The notes under the pieces: generated by a model
What the model saw: the letters and a program-made list of their open reading frames with translations, nothing else
What the model was told of the DNA's origin: nothing
Database searches by the model: none
Assembly (NCBI RefSeq): GCF_032716425.1
Contig: NZ_CP090419.1
Coordinates: 917,001-981,000, forward strand
Source: Pseudoalteromonas sp. N1230-9
GTDB taxonomy: Bacteria > Pseudomonadota > Gammaproteobacteria > Enterobacterales > Alteromonadaceae
DNA length: 64,000 nt
Reading direction: 5' to 3'
Part shown: positions 52,103 to 61,145 of the stretch, one piece after another
Numbering within the stretch: position 1 is the first letter of the stretch
How the letters are laid out: each line of letters begins with the position of its first letter
Translations under genes and position numbers: made by a program

Positions 52103-54523
52103 GTGCTGCCCGTACAAGATATTTACCAATCATTGTTAACAACGATACAAAATAACCCTATGGCTTTGCTGCAAGCGCCACCAGGGGCAGGTAAATCAAC
52201 ATGGCTGCCATTAACGCTGATGCAAGCAGGCCACTTCAAGCGGATTGTTATGCTTGAACCTAGGCGTTTGGCTGCACGTAATATTGCTCAATACTTGGCG
52301 TCTTTACAAAATGAGGCCGTTGGTGAAAGTGTTGGTTTGCGCATTAGGGGTGAATCAAAAATTAGTAATGCAACCAAGCTGGAAATTGTGACAGAAGGGA
52401 TGCTGACACGGATGCTACAAAATGATCCTGAGTTAACCGGTGTCGATTTACTTATTTTTGATGAATTTCATGAGCGCTCGATTGCCGCAGACACTGCGCT
52501 CGCTTTTGCGCTTGAAACACAAGCAGCCCTTAGAGACGATTTAAAAATCTTACTCATGTCGGCCACCTTAGACGGTGAGCGGTACAGTGAGTTTTTTGAC
52601 TGTCCAATAATATCATCTGAAGGGCGAAGTTACCCAATTGATGAAATTTATGTTCCACTTAAAGATGAAAGCCGATGGTTAGAGGATATACCTACGGTTA
52701 TTAAGCAAGCACTCAATGAGCAAACTGGTAGTGCTTTGGTGTTTTTACCAGGTCAGCGAGAAATTTTACGTGTAAAACAGGCATTGAACGATCTTGCTGA
52801 TGATTGCGAAGTGTTTACTTTATTTGGTGAACAAAGCAAAGGAGAGCAACAAGCTGCTATAGCTCCTGCACAACAAGGTAAGCGAAAAGTCGTGCTGACA
52901 ACAAATGTAGCCGAAACTAGCTTAACGATTGAAGGGATCCGTATTGTTGTCGATAGCGGTAAGCGCCGTGCAGCCAGCTTTAACTTAAAAACTGGGGTAA
53001 CTGAACTTGTAACCCAAAGCATCTCTCGTTCCTCTGCGGTACAACGTGCAGGCCGTGCAGGGCGTTTAGAAGCAGGTGTGGTATATCGACTAGGTAGTAA
53101 GCAAACGTTTGAACGTCGTAACAGCCATGACGCCCCAGAAATCCTAACAAGTGATATTAGCCAACTACTGCTTGAAACTAAGCAGTGGGGCGCAGTTGTT
53201 ACTGAACTAAACCTTCTTGATGCACCAAGCCCACAGCAAATTAAACACGCAACAGCACTTTTAAAAATGCTTGAAGCGCTTGATGAAAATGAAAAACTAA
53301 CAAAGCTTGGTAGCCAAATGCTTAGTTTTGGGGCGGATATTCGTTTATCACATATGCTTATTAAGGCTAAGCAACTTCAAGCAAGTATGCCGGGAATTTA
53401 TGAACTCGCTGTATACTTAGTGGCGCTGCTTGAGAGTCGTGTGAGTATACCAGCTGATCTTAAGCTTGCACTTCACAGCATGCATACAAAGCCTCATCCA
53501 CTGTTTAAGCAACAATTAAACTATTGGCTATCACGTTTAAATTTGAAGGCAGTGCGTGAGCTAAATATGCAGCCCCTTGCTTTGCTGGTGGCTTTTGCAT
53601 TCCCAGATCGCTTAGCGAAAAAGCGTGGCAACGGCTATTTGCTCGCCAATGGTGCGGGGGCCGACTTAAGTGATGAGTTTTGGCATAACGATGACTATCT
53701 CGCTATTGCCAGTATGGGCGGCCACAAAGGGAGTCGAATATTTGCGGCAGTCGCATTTTTACCAAATGAACTTGAAGATCAGCTAGGGCATTTGTTTTCA
53801 GAGCAAACTCGCTGTGAATACGATGAAAAATCTGGACGTTTTATTCATCAAGAGGAACTAAAGCTAGGGGCAATTACAGTAGCAAGCCAGCCAAGTAAAC
53901 AGCCTCTTGATAAGGCCGAGCGCACTAAAGCATGGCTAAATTTGTTCAATAAAAAAGGTTTTTCACTATTTAATGAGCAAAGCGAAAGTGAGCAATTACT
54001 AATTAGAATGAGCTTAGCGAGTAAATTATTGCCGCAGTCATTTCCTGTTATTAGTAGTGACGAATTGACGACTAATAATCAGTGGCTTGCACCTTTCCTT
54101 GATGAGATAAAAAACGTAGAGCAATTAAAAAAGCTTAATTACAGTGAAGCTTTAAAAAATTGTTTTGATTGGCACCAGCAGAGTTTACTAAATGAGTTGT
54201 TGCCGCTGCGTTTAACCGTCCCCAGTGGCTCAAATGTGAGAATTACATACCAGCTGGATGGGCCAGCAAAGCTGAGTGTACGCATGCAAGAAGTTTACGG
54301 CATGACTAGCACACCCTTGCTTGCACAGGGCAAGTTACCTCTACTAATGGAGCTATTGTCGCCAGCAAGGCGGCCACTACAGCTCACTCAAGATTTAGAA
54401 AATTTCTGGCAAACTAGTTATAAAGAAGTACAGAAAGAGATGAAAGGTCGTTACCCCAAACATTTTTGGCCAGATAACCCTGCTTTAAGTCAGGCAACTA
54501 ACAAAGTAAAAAGCAAGATGTAA
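52103..54523 (+). CDS. hrpB: ATP-dependent RNA helicase HrpB
   Basis: DEAH-type helicase, 806 aa from a GTG start. Motif I is APPGAGKST, motif Ia MLEPRRLAARN, motif II DEFHER (Asp-Glu-Phe-His), motif III MSATLDG, and motif VI region SAVQRAGRAGR; the HA2 and HrpB C-terminal domains follow (KRGNGYLLANGAG; PARRPLQLTQDLENFWQTSYKEVQKEMKGRYPKHFWPDNP). The RNA substrate is not well known for this family. Monogenic with its own terminator. Confidence 0.96.
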   Translation: MLPVQDIYQSLLTTIQNNPMALLQAPPGAGKSTWLPLTLMQAGHFKRIVMLEPRRLAARNIAQYLASLQNEAVGESVGLRIRGESKISNATKLEIVTEGMLTRMLQNDPELTGVDLLIFDEFHERSIAADTALAFALETQAALRDDLKILLMSATLDGERYSEFFDCPIISSEGRSYPIDEIYVPLKDESRWLEDIPTVIKQALNEQTGSALVFLPGQREILRVKQALNDLADDCEVFTLFGEQSKGEQQAAIAPAQQGKRKVVLTTNVAETSLTIEGIRIVVDSGKRRAASFNLKTGVTELVTQSISRSSAVQRAGRAGRLEAGVVYRLGSKQTFERRNSHDAPEILTSDISQLLLETKQWGAVVTELNLLDAPSPQQIKHATALLKMLEALDENEKLTKLGSQMLSFGADIRLSHMLIKAKQLQASMPGIYELAVYLVALLESRVSIPADLKLALHSMHTKPHPLFKQQLNYWLSRLNLKAVRELNMQPLALLVAFAFPDRLAKKRGNGYLLANGAGADLSDEFWHNDDYLAIASMGGHKGSRIFAAVAFLPNELEDQLGHLFSEQTRCEYDEKSGRFIHQEELKLGAITVASQPSKQPLDKAERTKAWLNLFNKKGFSLFNEQSESEQLLIRMSLASKLLPQSFPVISSDELTTNNQWLAPFLDEIKNVEQLKKLNYSEALKNCFDWHQQSLLNELLPLRLTVPSGSNVRITYQLDGPAKLSVRMQEVYGMTSTPLLAQGKLPLLMELLSPARRPLQLTQDLENFWQTSYKEVQKEMKGRYPKHFWPDNPALSQATNKVKSKM

Positions 54524-54572
54524 TCTAACTCGCGCTATGTGTTAGTTCAGAGATACAGTGTAGTTATAAAGC

Positions 54573-54604
54573 AAAACCCCAGTAACTTAATTACTGGGGT
54601 TTTT
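54573..54604. terminator. bidirectional terminator between hrpB and mepM
   Basis: AAAACCCCAGTAA (54573-54585) is the reverse complement of TTACTGGGGTTTT (54591-54603), with a 5-base loop; serves both convergent genes. Confidence 0.93.
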
Positions 54605-54623
54605 AATTATTCAACTTTAGCGA

Positions 54624-55940
54624 TTACTTGTTAAGTGCCAGTTGTAGCTCACGATTGCGTTCAAGCTGCGCTAAGAAGTTGTCTGCAATTGGTTTAAACT
54701 TAGCTAACTCATCACGTGGTAGTGGCTCTGACTTAGGCAGTTTAACTGTTTTAGGGTTGCGGTGAACGCCATTTACTAAAAACTCATAATGTAAGTGAGG
54801 GCCTGTAACACGACCTGTTGCACCAACAGTACCAATCTTTTGACCTTGTTTTACTTTTTGACCTGTTTTAACGAGCTTTTTGTTCAAGTGTAAGTATTTA
54901 GTCACGTATTGAGTGCCGTGGCTAATAAATACATAGTTACCGTTATACTTACTGTAGCCAGCTTTAACCACTTTACCATTACCAGCAGAAACCACCGGTG
55001 TCCCCGTACGAGCAGCGTAGTCAATACCATTATGTGGCTTTACAGTCTTCGTTACTGGGTGTAAGCGACGTGGGTTGAAGCTTGAGCTTATATATTTAAA
55101 GTTAACAGGGGCACGCAAGAATGCTTTTTTCATACTACGGCCTTCAGGTGTGTAGAAGTTTCCATCAGTATGACGAATTGCAGAATAGCGTTCGCCTTGG
55201 TTGATAAATTCAGCGGCAATTATTTTGCCGTCGCCTATGTACTCGCCATCAACATAATGCGCTTCGTAAATAAGACCAAACTGGTCGCCTTTACGAATGT
55301 CGTTTGCAAAGTCAACATCCCAACCAAAGATGTCAGCAAAATTCATTATTTGGCGTTCACTTAACCCTGCGGCGATACCTGAGGTCCAAAAGCTATTGCT
55401 GATTTCGCCACCGGCTGACTTACTCAAGGTTTCGATTTCTTTACTATCGATTGCTGTGTCGTAGTTACCTTCATCATTTAAAGTAACGTACAGAGTATCT
55501 GTTTTTGAAATTACATAACGAAGCTGTGCGAGAGAACCGTCATCAGCTGTAGCAAAACTCAAAATTTCACCAGGGTGAATTTTGGTTAATTTACGCGTTT
55601 CGGCATTTGTGTTGATTAGTTTATGTAATGTTTGCGCTGAAAAGCCCGCGCGTTTGAAGATAAGTGCTAGATTATCGCCGTTACGTACTTGATGATCGAC
55701 AAGGTCGTATTCTGGTAATTTAGCAGCTGCTTGCTCTGAATTTAGTTCAGTTAGTTTTTCGTTATCATCAACTTTAACTTGTAATTCGTAGCGTTTGCCA
55801 ATTTCAAGTGCGTCGGCACTGTTATCCTTTGAAGCGGTGGCTTTTTCTGACGGTAATAATGCTAAGCCGATAATAGCAGAAACCAAACCGAGAATAAGCA
55901 GTTTGTGTTTTTTGGGGAGTTTATGCACTACGTGAACCAT
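54624..55940 (-). CDS. mepM: M23 family murein endopeptidase (MepM-like)
   Basis: Zinc metallopeptidase that cuts D-Ala-mDAP cross-links to allow peptidoglycan growth, 438 aa as in E. coli MepM. An N-terminal membrane anchor lies at about residues 13-30; an OapA/LysM-like region (DHQVRNGDNLALIFKRAGFSAQTL) at about 80-130; and the M23 domain at about 300-400 with HNGIDYA (HxxxD), and HLHYEF (HxH). Divergent from tyrS. Confidence 0.94.
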   Translation of the reverse strand: MVHVVHKLPKKHKLLILGLVSAIIGLALLPSEKATASKDNSADALEIGKRYELQVKVDDNEKLTELNSEQAAAKLPEYDLVDHQVRNGDNLALIFKRAGFSAQTLHKLINTNAETRKLTKIHPGEILSFATADDGSLAQLRYVISKTDTLYVTLNDEGNYDTAIDSKEIETLSKSAGGEISNSFWTSGIAAGLSERQIMNFADIFGWDVDFANDIRKGDQFGLIYEAHYVDGEYIGDGKIIAAEFINQGERYSAIRHTDGNFYTPEGRSMKKAFLRAPVNFKYISSSFNPRRLHPVTKTVKPHNGIDYAARTGTPVVSAGNGKVVKAGYSKYNGNYVFISHGTQYVTKYLHLNKKLVKTGQKVKQGQKIGTVGATGRVTGPHLHYEFLVNGVHRNPKTVKLPKSEPLPRDELAKFKPIADNFLAQLERNRELQLALNK

Positions 55941-56338
55941 AACGTGCCTTTTTCTGCTGTCAAGAAAATTAATTACTAATATTGCAGGATATACCTAAAA
56001 TAGAGCAAATACCAGTGTTTTGTAGATTTAAACTAGCGCTATTTTACGCTAGAATTGCTCAGCGTGTTAATCTTTTTTGGTTAAATTTGCAGCATATGTC
56101 TGATGTTAAGCTAAATATGCATTAGTTAACTAAAGTACCTTCATAAAAATGCAATAACGCGGTATAAAGAACAATCACGCGCGCTGCTCCACTAGGCTGA
56201 TGCTTAAAATACTTAAGTTGGCTTGCTCTTGGTGCAGTTTTTCTGGAGCTAACTTGCTAAATTTAATCATTTTTAGCTCTATTTTTAACCCTGATAGGCC
56301 ACCACGCCCGGTAAGCTGAATTTTTGGAGTAATACACA
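55941..56338. other. divergent intergenic region mepM-tyrS
   Basis: 398 bases with no convincing gene. It must hold promoters for both divergent genes. The only clear structure is an inverted repeat CTAGCG-N8-CGCTAG (56033-56038 and 56047-56052). No RNA gene or T-box-like leader is apparent before tyrS, which has GGAG about 9 bases before its GTG. Confidence 0.5.
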
Positions 56339-57538
56339 GTGGATTTACAAACCGCTCTAGCTGAGATAAAACGCGGTGCAGAAGAGATATTAATTGAAGA
56401 CGAATTAGTTGAAAAACTAAAGTCTGGTAAAAAGCTTAAAATTAAAGCGGGTTTCGATCCAACGGCGCCTGATCTGCATTTAGGTCATACGGTTTTAATT
56501 AATAAAATGAAAACCTTTCAAGACTTAGGTCATGAGGTTATTTTCCTTATTGGTGACTTTACCGGCATGATCGGTGACCCAACGGGTAAAAATGTGACGC
56601 GTAAGCCGTTAACTCGTGAAGATGTACTTGCTAATGCAGAAACATATAAAGAGCAAGTATTTAAGATTCTAGATCCTGCAAAAACAACTGTTGCATTTAA
56701 TTCTACTTGGATGGAAAACTTAGGTGCAGCAGGTATGATCAAACTGGCTGCGCGTCAAACAGTAGCACGTATGCTAGAACGTGATGACTTCAAAAAGCGT
56801 TATGCCGGTGGTCAATCAATTGCTATCCACGAATTTTTATACCCACTGGTACAAGGGTGGGATTCAGTTGCATTAGAAGCAGATGTTGAGCTTGGTGGTA
56901 CAGATCAACGTTTCAACCTACTAATGGGCCGAGAGCTACAAAAAGATGAAGGTCAAAAACCGCAAACAGTGTTAATGATGCCACTGCTTGAAGGTACTGA
57001 CGGCGTTCAGAAAATGTCTAAGTCATTAGGTAACTACATTGGTATTACTGATGAGCCTAATGATATGTTTGGTAAAGTGATGTCTATTAGCGATGAACTA
57101 ATGTGGCGCTACTATGACTTATTAAGTGCATTATCTATCGAAGAAATTGCAGCTCTTAAACAGCGTGTTGCTGACGGTGCAAACCCGCGCGACATTAAGA
57201 TTGAGCTTGCGAAAGAAATGATTGCACGTTTCCACAGTGAAGAAGCGGCAGAAGGTGCTCATCAAGATTTTATTAAGCGTTTCCAAAAAAATGCTTTACC
57301 CGATGAGATCCCAGAAGTAACAGTAACGATTGCTGAAGACACTGTATTTATCACTAATTTACTAAAAGAAGCTAATCTTGTTGCAAGTACGTCTGAGGCT
57401 ATGCGTATGATCAAACAAGGTGCTGTAAAAATAAATGGTGAAGAAAAAGTAACAGATACTAAGCTTGAAGTTGCTAAAGGCAGTACTGAAATTTACCAAG
57501 TAGGTAAACGTAAGTTTGCTAAAATCACCGTCGCTTAA
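56339..57538 (+). CDS. tyrS: tyrosyl-tRNA synthetase
   Basis: Class I aminoacyl-tRNA synthetase, 399 aa from a GTG start. The HIGH signature is HLGH in [19 protein letters not shown], the KMSKS loop is [11 protein letters not shown], and the C-terminal S4 RNA-binding domain ([24 protein letters not shown]) is present. The sequence is of the shorter TyrZ-like type rather than the 424-aa E. coli TyrS type. Followed by a terminator. Confidence 0.97.
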   Translation: MDLQTALAEIKRGAEEILIEDELVEKLKSGKKLKIKAGFDPTAPDLHLGHTVLINKMKTFQDLGHEVIFLIGDFTGMIGDPTGKNVTRKPLTREDVLANAETYKEQVFKILDPAKTTVAFNSTWMENLGAAGMIKLAARQTVARMLERDDFKKRYAGGQSIAIHEFLYPLVQGWDSVALEADVELGGTDQRFNLLMGRELQKDEGQKPQTVLMMPLLEGTDGVQKMSKSLGNYIGITDEPNDMFGKVMSISDELMWRYYDLLSALSIEEIAALKQRVADGANPRDIKIELAKEMIARFHSEEAAEGAHQDFIKRFQKNALPDEIPEVTVTIAEDTVFITNLLKEANLVASTSEAMRMIKQGAVKINGEEKVTDTKLEVAKGSTEIYQVGKRKFAKITVA

Positions 57539-57560
57539 GCGTTAATTAGACGTATTATAA

Positions 57561-57585
57561 AAACCAGCCTCGGCTGGTTTTTTTT
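57561..57585 (+). terminator. intrinsic terminator of tyrS
   Basis: AACCAGCC and GGCTGGTT (57562-57569 and 57572-57579) form a stem followed by a long T-run. Confidence 0.93.
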
Positions 57586-57592
57586 GTATTTG

Positions 57593-58546
57593 TTAGGCAA
57601 AGGCCAGAAATGTGATTATCTCAATACAGATGATAAATAGTAGCCAAAATGCTTTAGCCTGATTTAGTCGCCTTATAAGAATAGGAATGTCATCTGCACA
57701 GGGTAATCGCTCCGTACCCACACGCATTTTGTTAAAGCGCACACCTTTGTATAAAGCAGGCCCCCCTAGTTGCACACCCAGTGATGCCGCACTTACGCTA
57801 AGTAGCCAGCCAGTATTGGTTTGGTAAAAATGGCGTCCATAATGTTTAATGTAATGCAGGCTTTGTTTACTCGCGTTTGTTGCTGCAAGTGTAATGGCAA
57901 GGAGTCGAATAGGTATCCATTCAAGTACAAATAACAGCTTAGCAATAGGTATTAAAAAAGGGCTGTTAGGTAATTGTTTTTCGCGCCATGCTTGGTGAAT
58001 AAGGGTTAATAAACGGTAAGTCAGGCATATTATTGCGCCGCCGACCAAGTAAAAAAAGATTACGGCAAAATACTGCCGTGCGCTTTGTAGCAGTAAAGAC
58101 TCCATACATGCTTTGCAAATCCCTGGGGCTGATAGACGAGATACATCTCGTGCAACTAAACCCGCGAGTAATTCTCTGGCAGCCGCTTTCTGATTTTTTT
58201 TAACTAAGCGCGCAATTCGAAGTGTCTTCTTTTCTTGTCCACGGCTATTGAGTAATAGGTAAAGAATTAGCCCGTTGAGCAGCTCAGGATAAAAGGCAAA
58301 CTCTAAAAATAGCATGACCAGTACTACAATCAGCAAAGTTGTAAGCATAAATGCAAGTATTGACGATAAATACTGATAGCTTCTTGGATTATGTTGATCG
58401 TAAAGGCGATCGCCAAGTGAAGAAAAAATAACACTCAGTAGTGTATTGGGGTGATACCAGCTTACTAAAGGGAAAAAGCGCTCAGCAAGGAGCGCTATAA
58501 AAAATACAATAATGTCCAAATGGGTTTGAACAAAACTTGCAATCAC
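57593..58546 (-). CDS. CbiB/CobD-family membrane protein, probably divergent
   Basis: 317-aa membrane protein with five to six hydrophobic segments. The part ARDVSRLSAPGICKACMESLLLQSARQYFAVIFFYLVGGAIICLTYRLLTLI is alignable with the central block of adenosylcobinamide-phosphate synthase (CbiB/CobD), which attaches aminopropanol to cobyric acid. However, the characteristic E-N-x-x-D-G stretch is replaced (ESLLLQSARQ), so the enzyme activity is doubtful. AmpE is another member of this superfamily. It ends one base before the mtnN stop on the same strand, so the two form an operon; no other cobalamin genes are near. Confidence 0.72.
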   Translation of the reverse strand: MIASFVQTHLDIIVFFIALLAERFFPLVSWYHPNTLLSVIFSSLGDRLYDQHNPRSYQYLSSILAFMLTTLLIVVLVMLFLEFAFYPELLNGLILYLLLNSRGQEKKTLRIARLVKKNQKAAARELLAGLVARDVSRLSAPGICKACMESLLLQSARQYFAVIFFYLVGGAIICLTYRLLTLIHQAWREKQLPNSPFLIPIAKLLFVLEWIPIRLLAITLAATNASKQSLHYIKHYGRHFYQTNTGWLLSVSAASLGVQLGGPALYKGVRFNKMRVGTERLPCADDIPILIRRLNQAKAFWLLFIICIEIITFLAFA

Positions 58547-58547
58547 C

Positions 58548-59255
58548 TTATAAACTCACCGACGTCAGTTTCTCTAGTAGAGCAACAACCATTTTAGATG
58601 AATTAATAGAGGCTGTTTCGATGTACTCTTCAAATGATTGTGGAGACTCTTTACCAGCAATATCAGACATAGAGCGGATAACCACAAAAGGAGTGTCTAG
58701 TGAGTGACAGGCTTGAGCAATTGCTGCGCCTTCCATTTCTACTGCAAGCATGGTTGGGAAGTCTGCACGTGCTTTATCGATTCGCACCGGATCACACATA
58801 AATGAATCGCCTGTGCAAATTAGACCAATCATGGTTTTTACATCGCTGATTTGGCTTACGCTTTGTTCAGCAGCTTCAATTAATTTAGGATGTGCAGCAA
58901 AACCTGCTGGCATTTGTGGTACTTGGCCAATTTCGTAACCAAAGGCTGTTACATCAACATCGTGGTGACGAACTTCAGATGAAATAACGACATCACCCAC
59001 GTTAAGAGAAGCCTCAAAGCCGCCAGCTGAACCTGTGTTAATCACACAATCTGGAGTGAAGTTGTCAATTAAAAGCGTAGTAGCAACTGCAGAAGCAACC
59101 TTACCAATGCCTGATTGAACAAGTGTTACAGTATGACCTGCTAACTCACCTGTATAAAATGTGAATCCAGCTTTTGTCATTACACTTGGGTTAACCATGG
59201 TTTCGCGTAAAATTTTTACTTCTGGCTCCATCGCGCCAATAATACCAACATGCAT
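58548..59255 (-). CDS. mtnN: 5'-methylthioadenosine/S-adenosylhomocysteine nucleosidase
   Basis: Cleaves MTA and SAH to adenine and the thioribose/ribosylhomocysteine products, recycling SAM by-products and feeding the methionine cycle. 235 aa. N-terminal [18 protein letters not shown], the NTGSAGG substrate loop, [10 protein letters not shown] (with the conserved Met-Glu) and the catalytic Asp in [11 protein letters not shown] are all present. Upstream of, and likely co-transcribed with, the CbiB-family gene. Confidence 0.96.
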   Translation of the reverse strand: MHVGIIGAMEPEVKILRETMVNPSVMTKAGFTFYTGELAGHTVTLVQSGIGKVASAVATTLLIDNFTPDCVINTGSAGGFEASLNVGDVVISSEVRHHDVDVTAFGYEIGQVPQMPAGFAAHPKLIEAAEQSVSQISDVKTMIGLICTGDSFMCDPVRIDKARADFPTMLAVEMEGAAIAQACHSLDTPFVVIRSMSDIAGKESPQSFEEYIETASINSSKMVVALLEKLTSVSL

Positions 59256-59335
59256 AATATTTGTTTCCTTAGATTGAATAGGGTGATTATATACCCAACC
59301 TTAAGTAGTTACGAGAATTCAGCAAGTGTAAAAAC

Positions 59336-59362
59336 AAAAAAGCAGACTTAAAGTCTGCTTTT
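59336..59362 (-). terminator. intrinsic terminator of the DUF2726-type gene
   Basis: AGCAGACTT and AAGTCTGCT (59341-59349 and 59351-59359) form the stem; on the minus strand it ends in a long T-run. Confidence 0.88.
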
Positions 59363-59379
59363 GCCAAAATTATGACACC

Positions 59380-59973
59380 TTATATTTCTGCCAAGGCTGT
59401 TGAGTGAGCTTTTGCCTGAGAAGGTGACAACACGGCCGGTTTTGTTACGCGGTTGCGAGTTGGTCTTAGTGGCGCTGCGCTAGGTTTACCGAGTTTAAAC
59501 ATAATCGCATCACGCACTTCTTTAGGTTGGTAGCCCGCTTTTACTTTCATGCGGATATGTGGAATACCTGCTGCTTCAAGTGCACCACTTACAAACCAAT
59601 CACGCTGTGCTTTGTGTCCATCCTTGTTCGTGTTATTCACAAGGTCAACTGCGGCAACAATGGTGAGCTTATCTTTATCAATTAAGACATAGTCTAATTG
59701 CTTGTTTTTGGCTTTAGTAATTGCAGCACGTTTAGCTTTAGGCGAAAGCCCTTGTTTGCAGTCAATTAAGTCGATGAGTTTAACACGACTTACGATCTTA
59801 TATTGATCGCCTACTGCACGTTCAAGAAGGTTTAAAAACGCACTCTCTACTTGTGTAAATACACTTTGTTTACGAGTGAAAGGGTATGGGTTTCCGCCAT
59901 CATCTGTATACTTTGACGCAACAACAGAAGCCCCTACGACTAAAACTAAAATTGATAATAAAGCGAATTCCAT
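59380..59973 (-). CDS. DUF2726-type protein with N-terminal membrane anchor
   Basis: 197 aa from the ATG at 59973, which has GGAG seven bases upstream; a longer frame adds 15 residues. One membrane segment at the N-terminus (about residues 2-20), then a domain with FLNLLERAVGDQYKIVSRVKLIDLI and LDYVLIDKDKLTIVAAVDLVN, HKAQRDWFVSGALEAAGIPHIRMKV, the pattern of DUF2726, a restriction-endonuclease-like fold. The likely catalytic-looking positions cannot be assigned with confidence. Function unknown. Confidence 0.85.
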   Translation of the reverse strand: MEFALLSILVLVVGASVVASKYTDDGGNPYPFTRKQSVFTQVESAFLNLLERAVGDQYKIVSRVKLIDLIDCKQGLSPKAKRAAITKAKNKQLDYVLIDKDKLTIVAAVDLVNNTNKDGHKAQRDWFVSGALEAAGIPHIRMKVKAGYQPKEVRDAIMFKLGKPSAAPLRPTRNRVTKPAVLSPSQAKAHSTALAEI

Positions 59974-60050
59974 CTGGTAACTCCACAACAACAAATTGAC
60001 ACTGAATTGTATTAGCAATTTATGTGCCTAAGTTGTGAGGAGTTACTAAA

Positions 60051-60983
60051 TTAAGCGGTATATCCGTTAGCAACACCTTTTACCGCAATGGCAACGGCGT
60101 CGTGCGCATGCAAAGATTCATAGTGATTAATTTGCAACCAATAATCAGCGTAGCTTTGTGCCTCAAGCAGGGCTTTAATTTTGCGGGCAGCGTCTTCACA
60201 AAACATCAGGTTTTGACCATTTAAGCGAGCAAATTCTTGCTCATCTTCACGTTTTACGGCTGCTTGTACTGGGGTTTTCAGTTCGCTTTCAATGGCATCT
60301 ATTAAACCAACAACATCAAAGCTCTCAATGCTGTTATCAAGCTTCACTTTTACATTGGCAATCGAACGTTGTGAGTGTGGTGTTGCTACTATTCCCTCTG
60401 TGCTGCCAAGCCACTCATGGACAGCTTGTTTATCAAGTTGACTGTCAGTAAATTTTTCAGCAAAGGCATTTTGAATTAACTGACGAGCAAGTGCAGCAGA
60501 GCATGGGCAAGTTGATGAGTAAGTAACATCAACCATTAATTCAAAGCTTAAGGTGCCTTGGTTTATTTTTGCTATAAGATGAATAGGGTAGTTTTTCCAG
60601 CCTACTTTACCACTTAACAGTGATTTACGACGTAGCGGCAGTTCAAACTTAAACTCAATTTGTGCACGGTCGCTCAAATTATCATGGCTAGTAATAAAAG
60701 CATCGAGTGCTTGTGCTAATGTCTGCGGGTTAACGTGTTGCTCAGTCGATAAGGTATCAAGCGCCAAAAATAATCGCGACATATGGATGCCTTTGGCATC
60801 TTCTTTGTATAAGTTTACAAAAGCACGTGCCTTAGCAATCACATTTACAGGGGCAATATTGTGAGATTCAAAAATAAAAGGGAGCTCAATTTCACCCATG
60901 CCAACCCAGTCTAATTTACCAGTTTGTAAAGCAGGTGCTGTATCAGCAATGTCAGGCATTGTGGTTTGCATGGTTATACTCAT
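60051..60983 (-). CDS. folE2: GTP cyclohydrolase FolE2 (type IB)
   Basis: Makes dihydroneopterin triphosphate from GTP, the first step to folate and queuosine precursors. 310 aa from the ATG at 60983; a second ATG at 60971 is equally possible. Conserved blocks: GMGEIELPFIF, KGIHMSRLFLALDTL, SYSSTCPCSAALARQL (metal-site Cys region VTYSSTCPCS), and the C-terminal EDAARKIKALLEAQ, HYESLHAHDAVAIAVKG. FolE2 enzymes can work without zinc and are often switched on by zinc lack; no clear Zur box was seen upstream. Confidence 0.95.
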   Translation of the reverse strand: MSITMQTTMPDIADTAPALQTGKLDWVGMGEIELPFIFESHNIAPVNVIAKARAFVNLYKEDAKGIHMSRLFLALDTLSTEQHVNPQTLAQALDAFITSHDNLSDRAQIEFKFELPLRRKSLLSGKVGWKNYPIHLIAKINQGTLSFELMVDVTYSSTCPCSAALARQLIQNAFAEKFTDSQLDKQAVHEWLGSTEGIVATPHSQRSIANVKVKLDNSIESFDVVGLIDAIESELKTPVQAAVKREDEQEFARLNGQNLMFCEDAARKIKALLEAQSYADYWLQINHYESLHAHDAVAIAVKGVANGYTA

Positions 60984-61145
60984 TTCTTTGCAGTTATTAA
61001 AGCGCGGTAGTTTACATGAAAAAATATAAAAAATCGGCGTTGATGAAAAAATTCTGTGTTTATCGCACAATATGAATATTTCTAAAGGAATAGTGGTAAA
61101 ATTAACTATGCTGTTTTTTTTCAATTATGTGCCTAAGCTTTATCT

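Noticed and set aside
61000-61145. Zur operator upstream of folE2
   Set aside because: AT-rich gap, but no convincing Zur-type palindrome.
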